A DNA stretch of 64,000 bases from Doris montereyensis (taxonomy: Eukaryota > Mollusca > Gastropoda > Nudibranchia > Dorididae): contig JAXRKP010000656.1 in the NCBI GenBank assembly GCA_037039925.1, positions 67,501-131,500 on the forward strand, written 5' to 3'. The translations under genes were made by a program, and so were the position numbers. The notes beneath the pieces were generated by a model. That model had not been told where the DNA came from. It saw only the letters and a program-made list of their open reading frames with translations, and did not search any database. Below are positions 1-15,179 of the stretch, in pieces (within the stretch, counting starts at the first letter, position 1; every line of letters starts with the position of its first letter).

Positions 1-360
1 GGAGAAATAATGAAAGAAGACAGTGAAATCATGGAAACATGGAGAAAGCATTCTCACCAATTACATAATCCCTCACCAGAAATGAATGACTTACGAGGTG
101 TGTCAAGAACGTATGAAACAAGGAGTACAGATCAATTTGTAAGAGTAACAAGTAATCCAGAGGAGACAGCTGAAGATGTAGATATATCGATGGAAGAAAT
201 CTAAACGGCTATAAGAAAAATGAAATTCGGAAAAGCCCCAGGAGCAGATCACGTTTATCCAGAAATGATTAAAAACCAAGGGAGAGAGGCAGACAAACTA
301 CTACATGCAATATGCCAACAAGCATAGAAGTCCAAACAGGTGCCAGACGACTGGAAAAGG
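1..360 (+). mobile_element. Non-LTR retrotransposon (LINE), N-terminal reverse-transcriptase fragment
   Basis: The plus-strand translation carries the start of a LINE reverse-transcriptase region: 'AIRKMKFGKAPGADHVYPEM' and 'KQVPDDWKRE' match the conserved lead-in (A..KLKNGKAPGPDG.PPEM ... P.DWK) to RT motif 1. Stops at about 202-204 and 325-327 show it is dead. The reading ends abruptly near 360, where unrelated antisense sequence begins. The downstream half of the same kind of element resumes near 1520, so this is probably the left part of an interrupted copy. The subfamily is not certain. Confidence 0.75.
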
Positions 361-489
361 GAACTGTAGTACCAAGTTTTATGATTTCTTTTTCGGTGGC
401 ACTAGTGATTGTAATCGTTGGGATGTTTGTAAAAGCTGGTATTCATGACTATGTATAATTGTGATGATTCATTTCTTATTGCATTTGCC

Positions 490-1345
490 CTCTTCTCTAG
501 TTTTGCAACCGGTGAATGAATAAGTTCCACCCTATTCACCTAATAAGCCTAACCCCAGTCTGTGTTGTTCAATAAAAGGAATGCAGTATCTTTCTAAGAT
601 ATGATGTTTAGGAAGGATGCTTGTAGGGAACGATTTACGGTACAGTTTCATGTACTTATCTTTCTTGGTGTGAATGAGAATTATAGTGTTTTCATCTATT
701 GCCTGTGTGTGTGAAATGAGTGAATGAACTTGACTAAATGCATCATTGATGCTATTAAATTGACTTCTGATCTGAAATGATTTGTCCGGTACGTTCACGT
801 TGTCTGTACATTCCAATACTTTTGATACGATTTGTTTTGTGAGCTGTGTATACACATTGTTTGTAAAATACCGATGGTAGTGATTGCCTATGAAACTTCT
901 ACTATGGTATGACTGGGGTGTGATTTTTTTTTCTGTAAGATGTTGTCGAGAGTGCTGCAGATAGGTCCACATCGTGTACTAAGCTCAGCTTTTTGTAGCC
1001 TTTCTAATTCATTTGCAACTAATTCAAATTTCGTCTTCCATTCCTTTTTTCTTCTTCCTGAGACTGAAACGCCACTATAACGTTACAGTGAAAAAGTTAG
1101 ATCTAGCAACTAATTTGTTGTGTTTTTAATCAATTACCCCTATACGTTTTAAAGTTTTTGACATCTTCATCCTTGCAGGCGCTATCTCCGTATATAAACC
1201 TGTCTATTTCATCTGCAGCATTCTCTAAAAGCCTGTGGTGTTTAAGAGTAATTCCCAGGTAGTAATGTAGGTATGGTGGAAGTGGTACTACTCTATGTAA
1301 AGGAATGTTGAGTATTGGTGGGTGCATGCAGTTATTGAATGCAGA
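490..1345 (-). pseudogene. C-terminal part of a multicopy uncharacterised transposon-like protein
   Basis: Read on the minus strand from about 1345 to 490. One segment (1130-1327) contains 'LGITLKHHRLLENAADEIDR'. After a stop, 'KFELVANELERLQKAELSTR' follows, and the 532-972 frame ends with 'HILERYCIPFIEQHRLGLGL'. That last motif resembles the conserved tail (HILE..V.PF....H.GLG..GEQG) of a large uncharacterised protein family that occurs in many copies in fish, molluscs and cnidarians; the family link is from memory of the motif and is inference. The pieces lie in different frames, so it is degenerate or indel-damaged. It sits between two halves of a plus-strand LINE. Confidence 0.45.
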
Positions 1346-1519
1346 TGCATGCTTCTTTAGGCCTTGAGCATGTAGGATGTATCTCTGGTAGTCGCTATGG
1401 AGCTTGTCAAAGATCTATTGGGCACCTCACTGTTCTGCTCAAAAGGTATCTCACTCTTTCTTATGAGACACCAGAGACAAGGATATGTACCACAGGCACC
1501 AGAAAGGAACAATGATAGT

Positions 1520-2230
1520 AACTAGGGAAGCTCATACACAAAATCTTAAATTGGCCAGGTAGAATTTAGAACAAGTTCAAAGCTACAATTACCTAGGAGT
1601 AATGATCAACTCAGAGAGAAAACTAAGAGGAGAAATCAGCCACAGAATCCAAAAGGCAATGACAATATATAACCATTTAGGAAAGGCATTTATAAGTAAA
1701 CAAGAATTGTCAACAAAAACCAAAATGGTAGTATACAACACAGTTTATTGTCCTACTCTCCTCTATGGCAGTGAAACCTGGACCTTAGACAGTAGAGAAT
1801 ACAGTAGTCTACAAGCAGCTGAAATGAAATATCTAAGAAGAGTAGTAGGGAAAACTAAAAGAGACAAAATCAGAAACACAACAATAAGACAACAAACCAA
1901 AGCAGATGGCATAAAAAATAAGATAGAAATAAATCAACTGAGATGGTTTGGGCATATAAACAGAATGCATGACAATAAAATAGCTAAATCAGTATACAGT
2001 GCTAAAACCCAAGGTAAAAGACCAAAAGGCAGACTTCGGAGGAAGTGGGAAAAAGATATAAAAGAGGCATTAAAGTAAAAGACTTCAACTTTTTTGTAAG
2101 GAAACAGAAAATGCTAGTACAGGACATCCTGGAGAAAGATCATTTTGGGCATCTGAACTCATACAGCTGAAGGTAGAATGGGAACTAATAAAGAAAAGAA
2201 AGAAAGAAAAAAACAACTGAAAATATACAT
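1520..2230 (+). mobile_element. Non-LTR retrotransposon (LINE), C-terminal region and 3' tail
   Basis: An open stretch to the TAA at 2076-2078 contains 'YNYLGVMINSERK', 'YCPTLLYGSETWTLDSREYS', 'LQAAEMKYLRRVVGKTKRDK' and 'LRWFGHINRMHDN'. These are hallmark C-terminal motifs of the LINE reverse transcriptases widespread in molluscs and arthropods (YLG, LLYGSETW, RRV.G..R.D, RWFGH..RM). The catalytic YADD-bearing core is absent here and at 1-360. The sequence after the stop becomes rich in AAAGA up to about 2220, consistent with a 3' tail. Confidence 0.82.
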
Positions 2231-2802
2231 ATATGTAAACACTACAGCCTATATTCATGTCAGACTGTTATTGACATGCTTCAAATAATTTAGTCTAAAT
2301 ATTACAACATACCATCTCATGTTTGGAATAAAGCGAAGCCTGGAAGCTCTCACAAATACACCATAATTGTCTCGGCACTGGAAATAGCGCCTGCCAAAAA
2401 GCATGCCAGCAGTGTCACCCGCTAAAAATAGAATTAACCTTTTTTTAACAAAGCAATGATATCAATACACATATTTATTATATATGAGTTCTTTTTTAAA
2501 GGAATTAAAGAAAAAATTACCATTAGAGCTCATATCATCTTGAAAAATAAGGGTGTACTAACCAAAACCTAAGCATAATCAATAACCAATTGAAACCCAC
2601 ATATAAATTGAACAGAAATTGGTAATTTTGTACCCATTATCTTTTAACCCAACTTTTAAGAAACTGGAAAAATATTATTACACAATGGCAAGACCAGTTT
2701 TTTTTCTTCCTGTTTCCAGTTTTCAAGTTAAAATTTTCTCACAACCTATGACAACTTAATAAACTCTAACTGCATAAATTTAAAGCTTTAAAAGCCCAAC
2801 AG
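2231..2802. other. AT-rich stretch, nothing recognised
   Basis: No open frame with protein-like composition, no tandem repeat and no recognised element on either strand. It lies between the LINE tail and a pyrimidine microsatellite, and is probably intron of the minus-strand CAP-Gly gene. Confidence 0.4.
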
Positions 2803-2837
2803 ACCGCTTTCACTATCTCTCCCTCTCTCTCTGTCTC

Positions 2838-2882
<45 letters not shown>

Positions 2883-2961
2883 GTCTTTGTCTAGTCTCTC
2901 TCTCCCTCTCCCTCTCTCTCTCTCTCTCTCCCTCCCTCCCTCCCTCCCTCCCTCCCTCCCT

Positions 2962-3044
<83 letters not shown>

Positions 3045-3047
3045 CTC

Positions 3048-3099
<52 letters not shown>
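2803..3099. repeat. Compound pyrimidine microsatellite (TC, CTGT, CCCT)
   Basis: Nearly uninterrupted pyrimidine tract on the plus strand, built of CTGT units (about 2836-2870), CCCT units (about 2930-2969) and long TC runs. The Ser/Leu/Pro translation is a by-product. Confidence 0.97.
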
Positions 3100-3101
<2 letters not shown>

Positions 3102-3785
3102 GCTTATTTCCTTTTTAATTTTAAATTAAACATTTATACCTATTCTGAACAGAGGGTGATGCAGAACTTAAGATGCAGTTGTTTAAGGTGAACCGTCAGT
3201 AAACGTCTCAATCTCACACGCAATACAGAAAAAAGGTTTTCAAATAGATCTAGATCTCGTAATGCTTACGATTGGATGTCCTGTTTAACCCAGAAATGAT
3301 TGGCTAGATAGGAATAACTCGCCAAATTTTCAACAATTTCTTTAAATTGGGCATGAAGTGAAAATAAAGCATGGGGGCAGGACGGAGTGCCCCCCCCCTG
3401 GTTACATGAAAACCCAGTGAAAAAAGGGGCGGGGTGTTTCCTTGTTATACGAGAACCTACTTAAAAACAAAGGGGGGGGTTTCAGGGGTCTCCCCCCACC
3501 TCTGAACAAAAGTTCTAAGATAGAATACATATATCAATACTCAATAAACTTTTTATATTTGATAGCTAACACAATTTGGCATTTAGAATTAAACACCGCC
3601 TCCTAGCCACTTTTTTTTTAGTTACATTCATTTCTGGGTCAAATGGGACATCATTTCTTAAGGAGTGCCCTAGATCTTTGTCCATATAACTATTAACATC
3701 GGAATATGATGACGTTTGAAGAAAAATAAATTGGTACAAATCAGTTATGACATGGTTTGATTTTGACGTCCGTCCGTCCACAAAC
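3100..3785. other. Probable intron 1 of the CAP-Gly gene (minus strand)
   Basis: Lies directly downstream (minus sense) of the donor at 3785. It contains G-rich and C-rich patches near 3370-3500 with runs of C9 and G9 but no recognisable exon. The next exon of the CAP-Gly gene was not found. Confidence 0.4.
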
Positions 3786-3927
3786 CTGGATAGTCGAGTG
3801 CCACTCCAACCCATTCTCCTTTTTTCGTGGCAATTGTACCCTTGTATCTGACAGTTCCTTTGTAGATACCATCATCCCATCTCACCTCCACTCGTTGCCC
3901 TGAAAAAACGTTTTCAAATAAAACCAT
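3786..3927 (-). CDS. First coding exon of a CAP-Gly domain protein
   Basis: The minus-strand frame from ATG at 3927 reads MVLFENVFSGQRVEVRWDDG and continues with YKGTVRYKG and KGEWVGVALDYP. This is the N-terminal half of a CAP-Gly domain: the G.RV.V / G.VRY.G / GEW.GV.LD.P core is clear, and the GKNDGSV half expected next is missing because the exon ends. A donor CCAG|GTTTGT sits at 3786/3785, giving a phase-1 junction. CAP-Gly domains bind the EEY/F tails of tubulin and EB proteins at microtubule ends. An N-terminal position is shared by dynactin p150, CLIP and TBCE, but the sequence is too short to name the gene. Later exons must lie at lower coordinates or outside the window; none was recognised. 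The 5' UTR or an upstream exon would lie above 3928. Confidence 0.72.
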
Positions 3928-4150
3928 AATTATGCCTTTTCACTCTAAACTTCAGCTAACCAATTTCTATCTTTCTAAGTAAAATGTTTTCTGCTCAGGG
4001 CGGTGCCATATTGTTTACATGGGTTACGGATATCAAATCGCAGAGTATCCCGCGAGAGTTAACAATATTCTGCCGTGAACTCGTGAACCGCAAAAATTAA
4101 ATTGCACAGTAGTTTCCCTTTTCTTTCTTTTCTCTTATAGTAAGTTATAG
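3928..4150 (-). promoter_or_regulatory. Likely 5' UTR/promoter area of the CAP-Gly gene
   Basis: This is the sequence immediately upstream (minus sense) of the CAP-Gly ATG. It is slightly richer in CpG around 4000-4085 than its surroundings. No clear TATA box or initiator was identified, and an upstream non-coding exon ending near 3950-3960 cannot be excluded. The assignment rests on position only. Confidence 0.25.
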
Positions 4151-4517
4151 TGCGTCTTTTCTGGTTATTTGTGCCATATAGCCCCAATACACTCATCAGC
4201 TATTTGGGCCATGTATATTTGAAAACATTTATATCTTTCATAATCCCAAGTCCTCACTGCTCCCCCTTTTCCACCACACCCCGACTAAAAATATGGCCTG
4301 AAACGTTAATATTACGGTACACCTGAGATTTCCAAGATCTGAATAATACTACATGTCGCAAAACAAAACAAAATAATTTTTTTAAAAGTACCGATAACCC
4401 GCTAGCGTTATGATTGTGAAAAAAAATAGATCTAGACATGATGTTTGAATGAAATTTTTGCACAGCACACTAGGAAAGCTCTAGTCGAAAAGGGGCAGCG
4501 ATTAATGGGGGGGACAG

Positions 4518-4519
4518 AC

Positions 4520-4601
<82 letters not shown>
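4518..4601. repeat. (GA)n microsatellite
   Basis: About 42 perfect GA units. Confidence 0.98.
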
Positions 4602-6177
<1,576 letters not shown>

Positions 6178-6252
6178 TTGATATATTTTAATATTTTAAG
6201 CATTCCTGTGAAAATAATTTCCTGGGAAAGAATTGATAAAATGTTACAACAT

Positions 6253-6592
<340 letters not shown>

Positions 6593-6940
6593 TACGAAGT
6601 TGAAATGAAGGCCTAATAGGAAGAACATAGACAGTTACAAAGACAGAACAGTTTAGGGCAAAAACCGCCCTTCCTCAGTCACACAATAACGATACAAGAA
6701 TGATTTAGCGGTCATGAATGACATTATATATATATGGCGCCAAAAGGTGGCCAGTCATGTGATGACCCATGGTGTAGATTACATGAGTAAGCCTCATAAC
6801 AATATAAACCAAATGTATATATGTAATTAAAAATATAAGAAAGTGAAAAAGAAAAAAAGAAAAGAGGAAAAAGAAAAAGGGGAAATAAGGGAATGAGGTA
6901 AAGCCGCTAATGAGCAGACAGACAGACAAATGGACAAATG

Positions 6941-8530
<1,590 letters not shown>

Positions 8531-8539
8531 ATGAGAGAA

Positions 8540-8756
<217 letters not shown>

Positions 8757-9069
8757 AAAAGGCAGGGAAGAAAGAAAGGGAGAGAGAGACGTGTGAGTAT
8801 GGGAAACAAGAACGAAAAAATAGGATAAATGTAAAACTAGATCTATATCTCACTGGGTATAGAAAGAAGAAATGATAGAGAATTAATGAAAGGAAGTATC
8901 AATGAAGATAAAAATTTACACTGAAGGTGCGAAATGTATATAAATAACAAATTTATCGATGCAATAAGGGAAGAGAGTAAACAACTTATCTGAAATTTCA
9001 AAAAATGCCAATTAGAATTAGCTGATGCTATCCAAGTTATCAAAGTCTCAAGTTATGTCTCCTTGGTGA

Positions 9070-9165
9070 TAAAATAAGGTCTATTCCGTAATTATTATTC
9101 CCTTTTAATTCACCCTGAGATCACCGCATTGGTGGACGTTGTAACTTTCAAAGAATCAAACAAAC
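9070..9165 (+). repeat. RepX dispersed repeat copy 1 (3' part)
   Basis: Contains the family signature 'caccctgagatcaccgca' then 'ggtggac' and an 'aactttcaaagaa..aaac' tail. The upstream half is diverged. RepX copies share 'TAGGTCCTACTTCTTTC', a 'TTTCATCTTGCTGTTTCCTC' centre, 'AATTCACCCTGAGATCACCG' and a 'GTAAATTTCAAAGAAACAAA' end. Confidence 0.7.
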
Positions 9166-9169
9166 GAGA

Positions 9170-9940
9170 AACGTGTACATGCAAAAATGACATTTTTATT
9201 ACCAAGAAAAAGAAAATCCTCAAAGAGTTTACACGATATCAGAAAAATCCCGACGTCATTCTATTATTACTGACAAAAGGAACCTGTCTGCCAAATATTA
9301 TAGGCCTACAAATCGGTCAGTAAATAGCGGAGGAGACAGAAAATTAGTGTGGAAAAACTGCATTTCGAGAAAAATGCAAATAATGAAATCAAAAGGACAT
9401 AACACAAAACAAGACGCTTCAAACAGATTGCCCTTCTTGTAGCAGTCCCTTTACTCTATCGACAGTCTCTGGCATTTGTTTCTAATGTAAAGAGAATTGC
9501 AAATCTAGATTAAGACGTGTGCTGTTGTGAAAACAGACGTCAAAAATGCTTTTTATAACTTTTTAAAATTCCTCTATTACTATACTTGAGTGCGTGTTTA
9601 TAAACACGCCGGCCGGCAAACTTGCCCTCAACCTATTACGTACGCATCGCTTGCATAAATCGGCGAGCACCTTTGTTGACAGCCAGCCGCATGCCATGTT
9701 GCCAGATTTAGCTATTACAGTGGTTTTCAATGTCATCTTCTCAATCAGTGTTACTGTTAGTGTCAACATTTTGATCTACCCTCGCCTACAAAATGTTTGG
9801 TAACAAAAGAATTGTATACGTCATATGGATATTTCTCTTCCATAAACTGTAGATAAATGATCGTTTCACCCGAATATGCAAAGAGAATTGAAAGTCAACA
9901 TGTTATTTCCAAATTCGCCAATCCAGGCCTAGAGTCTATG
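9170..9940 (+). repeat. RepA: ~750-bp unclassified interspersed repeat, copy 1
   Basis: Aligns by eye along its length with 30660-31330 (same strand) and with 19965-20560 (opposite strand). Shared landmarks in order: 'gacgtcattctatta', 'gcccttcttgtagcagtccc', 'cagtctctggca', 'gtgaaaacag', 'tacgtcatatgga' and 'cacccgaatatgcaaag'. No conserved open frame is seen, so it is probably a non-autonomous element. It follows directly after a RepX tail. Confidence 0.8.
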
Positions 9941-10071
9941 CGGAACAGCCGCTATGATCTAAGTCCCGTGCATGTAGTCAACACAAGAGCAAGAGTTCAG
10001 ATCGGTTTCAAGTGTTCATCGCTCTTGTGGAGACTCATACATCAGGTTACTAGGTAATCTACGGCATTCAC

Positions 10072-12075
10072 GTTTACCTAGACACATCACTAACACTTAT
10101 ATACTATATACAGACAGTCACGTTTGCCTAGACACATCACTAACACTTATATGCTATATAGAGACAGTCACGTTAGTCTAGACACATCACTAACACTTAT
10201 ATGCTATATACAGACAGTCACGTTAGTCTAGACACATCAATAACACTTATATACTATATACAGACAGTCACGTATTACGTAGACACATCACTAACACTTA
10301 TATACTATATACAGACAGTCACGTTTGCCTAGACACATCACTAACATTTATATACTATATACAGACAGTCACGTTAGTCTAGACACATCACTAACACTTA
10401 TATACTATATACAGACAGTCACGTATTATCTAGACACATCACTAACACTTATATACTATATACAGACAGTCACGTATTATCTAGACACATCACTAACACT
10501 TATATACTATATACAGACAGTCACGTATTATCTAGACACATCACTAACACTTATATACTATATACAGACAGTCACGTATTATCTAGACACATCACTAACA
10601 CGTATATACTATATACAGACACATCTTATATATATACTAACATCACTAACACTTATATACTATATACAGACACATCACTAACACTTATATACTATATACA
10701 GACACATCACTAACATTTATATACTATATACAGACACATCACTAACATTTATATACTATATACAGACACATCACTAACATTTATATACTATATACAGACA
10801 CATTACTAACACTTATATGCTATATATAGACAGTCACGTTTACCTAGACACATCACTAACACTTATATGCTATATACAGACAGTCACGTATTACCTAGAC
10901 ACATCACTAACACTTATATGCTATATACAGACAGTCACGTTTACCTAGACACATCACTAACACTTATATGCTATATACAGACAGTCACGTTTATCTAGAC
11001 ACATCACTAACACTTATATACTATATACAGACAGTCACGTATTACCTAGACACATGACTAACACTTATATACTATATACAGACAGTCGTATTACGTAGAC
11101 ACATCACTAACACTTATATACTATATACAGACAGTCACGTTTACACATCACTAACACTTATATACTATATACAGACAGTCACGTTTACCTAGACACATCA
11201 CTAACACTTATATACTATATACAGACAGTCACGTATTACCTAGACACATCACTAATACTTATATGCTATATACAGACAGTCACATTTACCTATACACATC
11301 ACTAACACTTATATGCCATATACAGACAGTCACATTTACCTATACACATCACTAACACTTATATGCTATATACAGACAGTCACGTTTACATAGACACATC
11401 ACTAACACTTATATACTATATACAGACAGTCACGTTTACATAGACACATCACTAACACTTATATACTATATACAGACAGTCACGTTTACATAGACACATC
11501 ACTAACACTTATATACTATATACAGACAGTCACGTTTACATAGACACATCACTAACACTTATATACTATATACAGACAGTCACGTATTACCTAGACACAT
11601 CACTAATACTTATATGCTATATACAGACAGTCACGTTTACATAGACACATCACTAACACTTATATACTATTATTATACTGACAGTCACGTTTACCTAGAC
11701 ACATCACTAACACTTATATGCTATATACAGACAGTCACGTTTACCTAGACACGTCACTAACACTTATATTATACTCTTATTATACAGACAGTCACGTTTG
11801 CCTAGACACATCACTAACACTTATATTATACTCTTATTATACAGACAGTCACGTTTACCTAGACACATCACTAACACTTATATTATACTCTTATTATACA
11901 GACAGTCACGTTTACCTAGACACATCACTAACACTTATATTATACTCTTATTATACAGACAGTCACGTTTGCCTAGACACATCACTGACACTTATATACT
12001 ATATACAGACAGTCACGTTTACCTAGACACATCACTAACGCTTATATACTATATACAAACAGTTACATTAGTCTA
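10072..12075. repeat. Minisatellite, ~50-bp unit, about 38-40 copies
   Basis: The unit is about 50 bp and includes 'cagacagtcacgtttaccta' and 'gacacatcactaacacttat'. Variants cluster: TTTGCC/TTAGTC types at the left, short 32-bp units lacking the 'gtcacgtt..cta' segment at about 10615-10800, TTTACA types at 11390-11640, and units with 'ttatactcttattat' at 11765-11960. Open frames here follow the repeat and are not genes. Confidence 0.97.
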
Positions 12076-12559
12076 GATATATTCTACTTTAATAGATCGG
12101 TTGTTCACTCTGCAATCCAGATCATTTTACCCACCCAACGCTTAATTCAGTCACGTTAGTTATTAACGTTTGAAGGAGATTAAAATACTTTTATTTTTCG
12201 ATCCAAATCACAAAGCCAGGTAAATATTCCCAGTTTTGGCACTGAAATGTGAAATATGAATCAAATCACGCTAAAACAGCTTGGTTATACATGACAATAA
12301 TATAATTTATAGAGGAATAATAATGCACGCAACAATAAAAACTACTCTTCACGAAGATGGAACGAAGACGGACTACCGACAACGAACACAAACTCTCACA
12401 TAATACACTGATACCCAAGGTATCAAGGACTACCAAAGGGTGTCTCTTTCCGGCCATTGATCTTTCTTAATCTTATCACTCACAATGTACATGTAGATCT
12501 ACTGCATGTCATGTACAGTGAGTGAAACCCTAATTACAGGGATGGGGAGAAGACGATTT

Positions 12560-12960
12560 CAGATTCCGATTCTTACATTGTCCTCTTTCACATTTGAAGA
12601 TTCTGACATGTTGTGGTGATTAATGTTGGAAATTAATAGACACTGGCTGAGGATATCATTTGTATTGTTGATGGAGAATGAGATAGTAGGTGTTTGATTA
12701 ATATGAAGGAGTCTGAAGTGGGTGCGGATGTAATTTCTTTTGGCAAGGCGTTCCAGTCTATTATTTTTCTTGGGCAGAATGAACATTTTCTGTAATATTT
12801 GGTGTTAGAGAGTGGGATAAAACTGTTAAAGTATGTTGCTCTTGAGGATCTTGTAAGCTTTTGGAGGTCAGGGTTTGGCATGGCCACCAGGTCTATACTG
12901 ACGGTTAGGTGCGGTCAGGTATGCCTTAATTGCAAGGATGATGAGAAGACGATGGACGAT
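12560..12960 (-). mobile_element. LINE C-terminal fragment
   Basis: Minus-strand reading gives 'SRATYFNSFIPLSNTKYY', 'FCPRKIIDWNALPKEITSAP' and 'DSF'. This is the typical end of non-LTR retrotransposon ORF2 (..NSFFPRTI.DWN.LP..V..A.S...F). No RT motifs are present upstream, so it is a 5'-truncated, decayed copy. Confidence 0.65.
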
Positions 12961-13499
12961 TAATGACGCCCCTGCCCATGTACACAAATAATCTTCAACG
13001 ACTTACTATATTGTGCATTCATTAATCTGATAATGGCATATCATGACACAAATTCAAAAGAACGACGAATCGGAAAAGCTTCGTGCTCACATCACAAAAA
13101 ACTGAAACGAGCATGTTAAATGCAAAATTGCTAAGTTTATCATATTACAAAAAACCCATTAAAATAAGGTATGGTCGTGACACCTCTTTGGCGACATTGG
13201 ATTTTATTATAGATCTTTAAGAGCACTAGATCTACACGTAATTGCGTCCGAAATCGCTGGGGTTTTATAAACATGCACATGTACATTGTATTACATGTAT
13301 AACTAAAAACGAGTTTTCACCCTCTCCCATGAGGGAGAACAAATGAAAGAAAAGCAATAAATGAAAGGAAAACACAAATCAACATTAAATATTTTACATG
13401 GGGAAAAAGGAAAGGGCTTAGATGTAAATACATGTCCATAATAGTATGATAGAATCTAGATTTATGTTAACGGCGCATTACTTTTATCTGGCAATCATC

Positions 13500-13670
13500 A
13501 AACCTGTCAAGAGACAGACAGACAGACGGATGTGACATCCCACTTTCCACTTTCCATGCATTAAGATTTTGGTACAGCGCAGACGCCGCCGCCGCCATTG
13601 CTGCAGACGAGCTAAGCAAACAATTTGTGTCACGACAGCTGCTGCAGAACCGATTCTCTTTTGAAGTAAG
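13500..13670 (+). other. Probable non-coding first exon and promoter area of the RGG gene
   Basis: A patch with GCC repeats and higher GC than its surroundings ends at 13670 in a strong donor, AAG|GTAAGT. It contains only a two-codon upstream ATG reading (ATGCATTAA). Splicing to the acceptor at 18877/18878 would place the first usable ATG at 18883. The 5' boundary is a guess and no TATA box was identified. The link to the downstream gene is inference from order, strand and the lack of an alternative upstream exon. Confidence 0.4.
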
Positions 13671-13797
13671 GTAAGTTTTACAATATATCAAACCTTTCAT
13701 TCTAATTTCTGTTATTCAGCCACTAATTAAATTGTGTATAAAACCATATTTAGACAGTCAATAGTGTGACTGCAAGTGCGAGCGAGCAGTTAAATTA

Positions 13798-14080
13798 ATA
13801 GATTCTAGATCCAGACCTCTTCTAGATCTAGAGGATCTAGAAGATCTACTAGATCTAGATCTAGAATCTAGATCTAGATCTTAAATCTAGATCTAGCGAC
13901 CGATCTAGCTTTGGTGATGATCCCAGATGAGTGATGCTGTCGACTGTCGTGGTGTCGACGGGGGCTTTGGAGTTTACTAGGAGATCAATAGCTCTAGAGC
14001 TAGATTTCATTCTAGATTTGTTTTGGACCTAACCTGTATGTTTAGATTTTAGAACTAGATCTAGATCTAGAATTAATCTA
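13798..14080. repeat. AGATCT/TCTAGA palindromic cluster
   Basis: 13798-13910 is built almost entirely of overlapping CTAGAT/AGATCT words, with more at 13990-14075. Smaller patches of the same kind occur at 5345, 22070-22155 and 33772-33860. The sequence is self-complementary throughout. Confidence 0.9.
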
Positions 14081-14164
14081 GGTACCAACAAGCCATTTTT
14101 ATTATTTGCCTAAATACGTTTTCAGAAAAATACAATGCTTTATTCAGATACAACTTGAAAAACC

Positions 14165-14930
14165 ATGAAAAAAACATTAAGAAGGTAAAATGATTTATTT
14201 CAACAAAACTGATTCACTATTTTGAAGAAAGTAACAAAGATGTGAATATTCAAATATTTATTGAAACTTAGAATATTTTAAGAAAATGTTTTCAGTCTCA
14301 AAAGCTTTTTCACAGTAGGTACTCCAACAAATTGAATTTGAAAAAGATTATCCAATGTAGAATGAAAGAGTTTCTTATCCTGAATAAAAATCAACATGTA
14401 ATATTGTAGTTTCCAAAATGGTCCATCCCCCCTCTTTGAAACCCCCATGAGGACAGATATATGACTTTTGTCAAGTAAAAGAGGATAAAACTGAAAAACA
14501 GAACCATTAAGAAGGTAAAATGATATTATTATTCCCCTGCATCAGGAAACAAGAATTGCGTTGATCATGCCTTTTGTCCCTATTTTGAAGAAAGTAGACA
14601 CAAGGAGTTTAGGTACCATTCCCCCTATAAATATAATTATTCAAATATCAACATATGAACACTGTTTCCTTTTAATGCAGAACACCCTCATAGTGGAAAT
14701 CCGCCCCTGATGTCCAATCCGGGATAAGCTATGGAAATCTAATAAGAAAAATGTATCTCTCAAGTCTCATTCCCGGAGTTAGGCATAGGGTAGATAGGAC
14801 CACTCACAGTAGGTACTCCAAACCCAAATTAGAAATAATAATCAGATTGAAAAGATTATCCAATGTAGATATCCTGAAAGAGTTTCTTATCCTGATTTAA
14901 ATGATACCAAAATCAACATGATGGGTTTAT
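14165..14930 (+). repeat. Direct duplication of a ~250-450-bp segment
   Basis: Landmarks occur twice in the same order: 'cattaagaaggtaaaatgat' (about 14172 and 14503), 'ttttgaagaaagta' (about 14220 and 14583), 'cagtaggtactccaa' (about 14313 and 14807), 'aaaagattatccaatgtaga' (about 14341 and 14850) and 'gaaagagtttcttatcctga'. The second copy is longer, with added sequence in the middle. It is non-coding and of unknown type. Confidence 0.75.
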
Positions 14931-15179
14931 TTTCAAGGAAGTTATATGCCGTTATTAGATTTGAATTTCCGACCATGAAAAAGGGGTTAGAAATGATTTT
15001 TTGTCTTTTCCGGCGACTTAAGATCAAAAACGCTTCTACGTATTTTTCAACTGTTTTTTTCAAATGTGTGTTCATTTTAGACATCAGACATAATAACGAA
15101 ATCTGAACCTTGTGATTATAACAAATTAGGAGCTTTAACTTCCACATGGAATTAAAGAAAACAGAATAAAAAACCACTT

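Noticed and set aside
2887..3129. 80-codon Ser/Leu/Pro open frame
   Set aside because: It is the translation of a TC/CCCT microsatellite.
10072..12075. CRISPR array
   Set aside because: Units are near-identical throughout with no unique spacers, the context is animal, and no cas genes are present.
13467..13700. 77-codon minus-strand ORF
   Set aside because: It overlaps the GC-richer putative first exon; its composition is explained by GCC repeats and no domain is seen.
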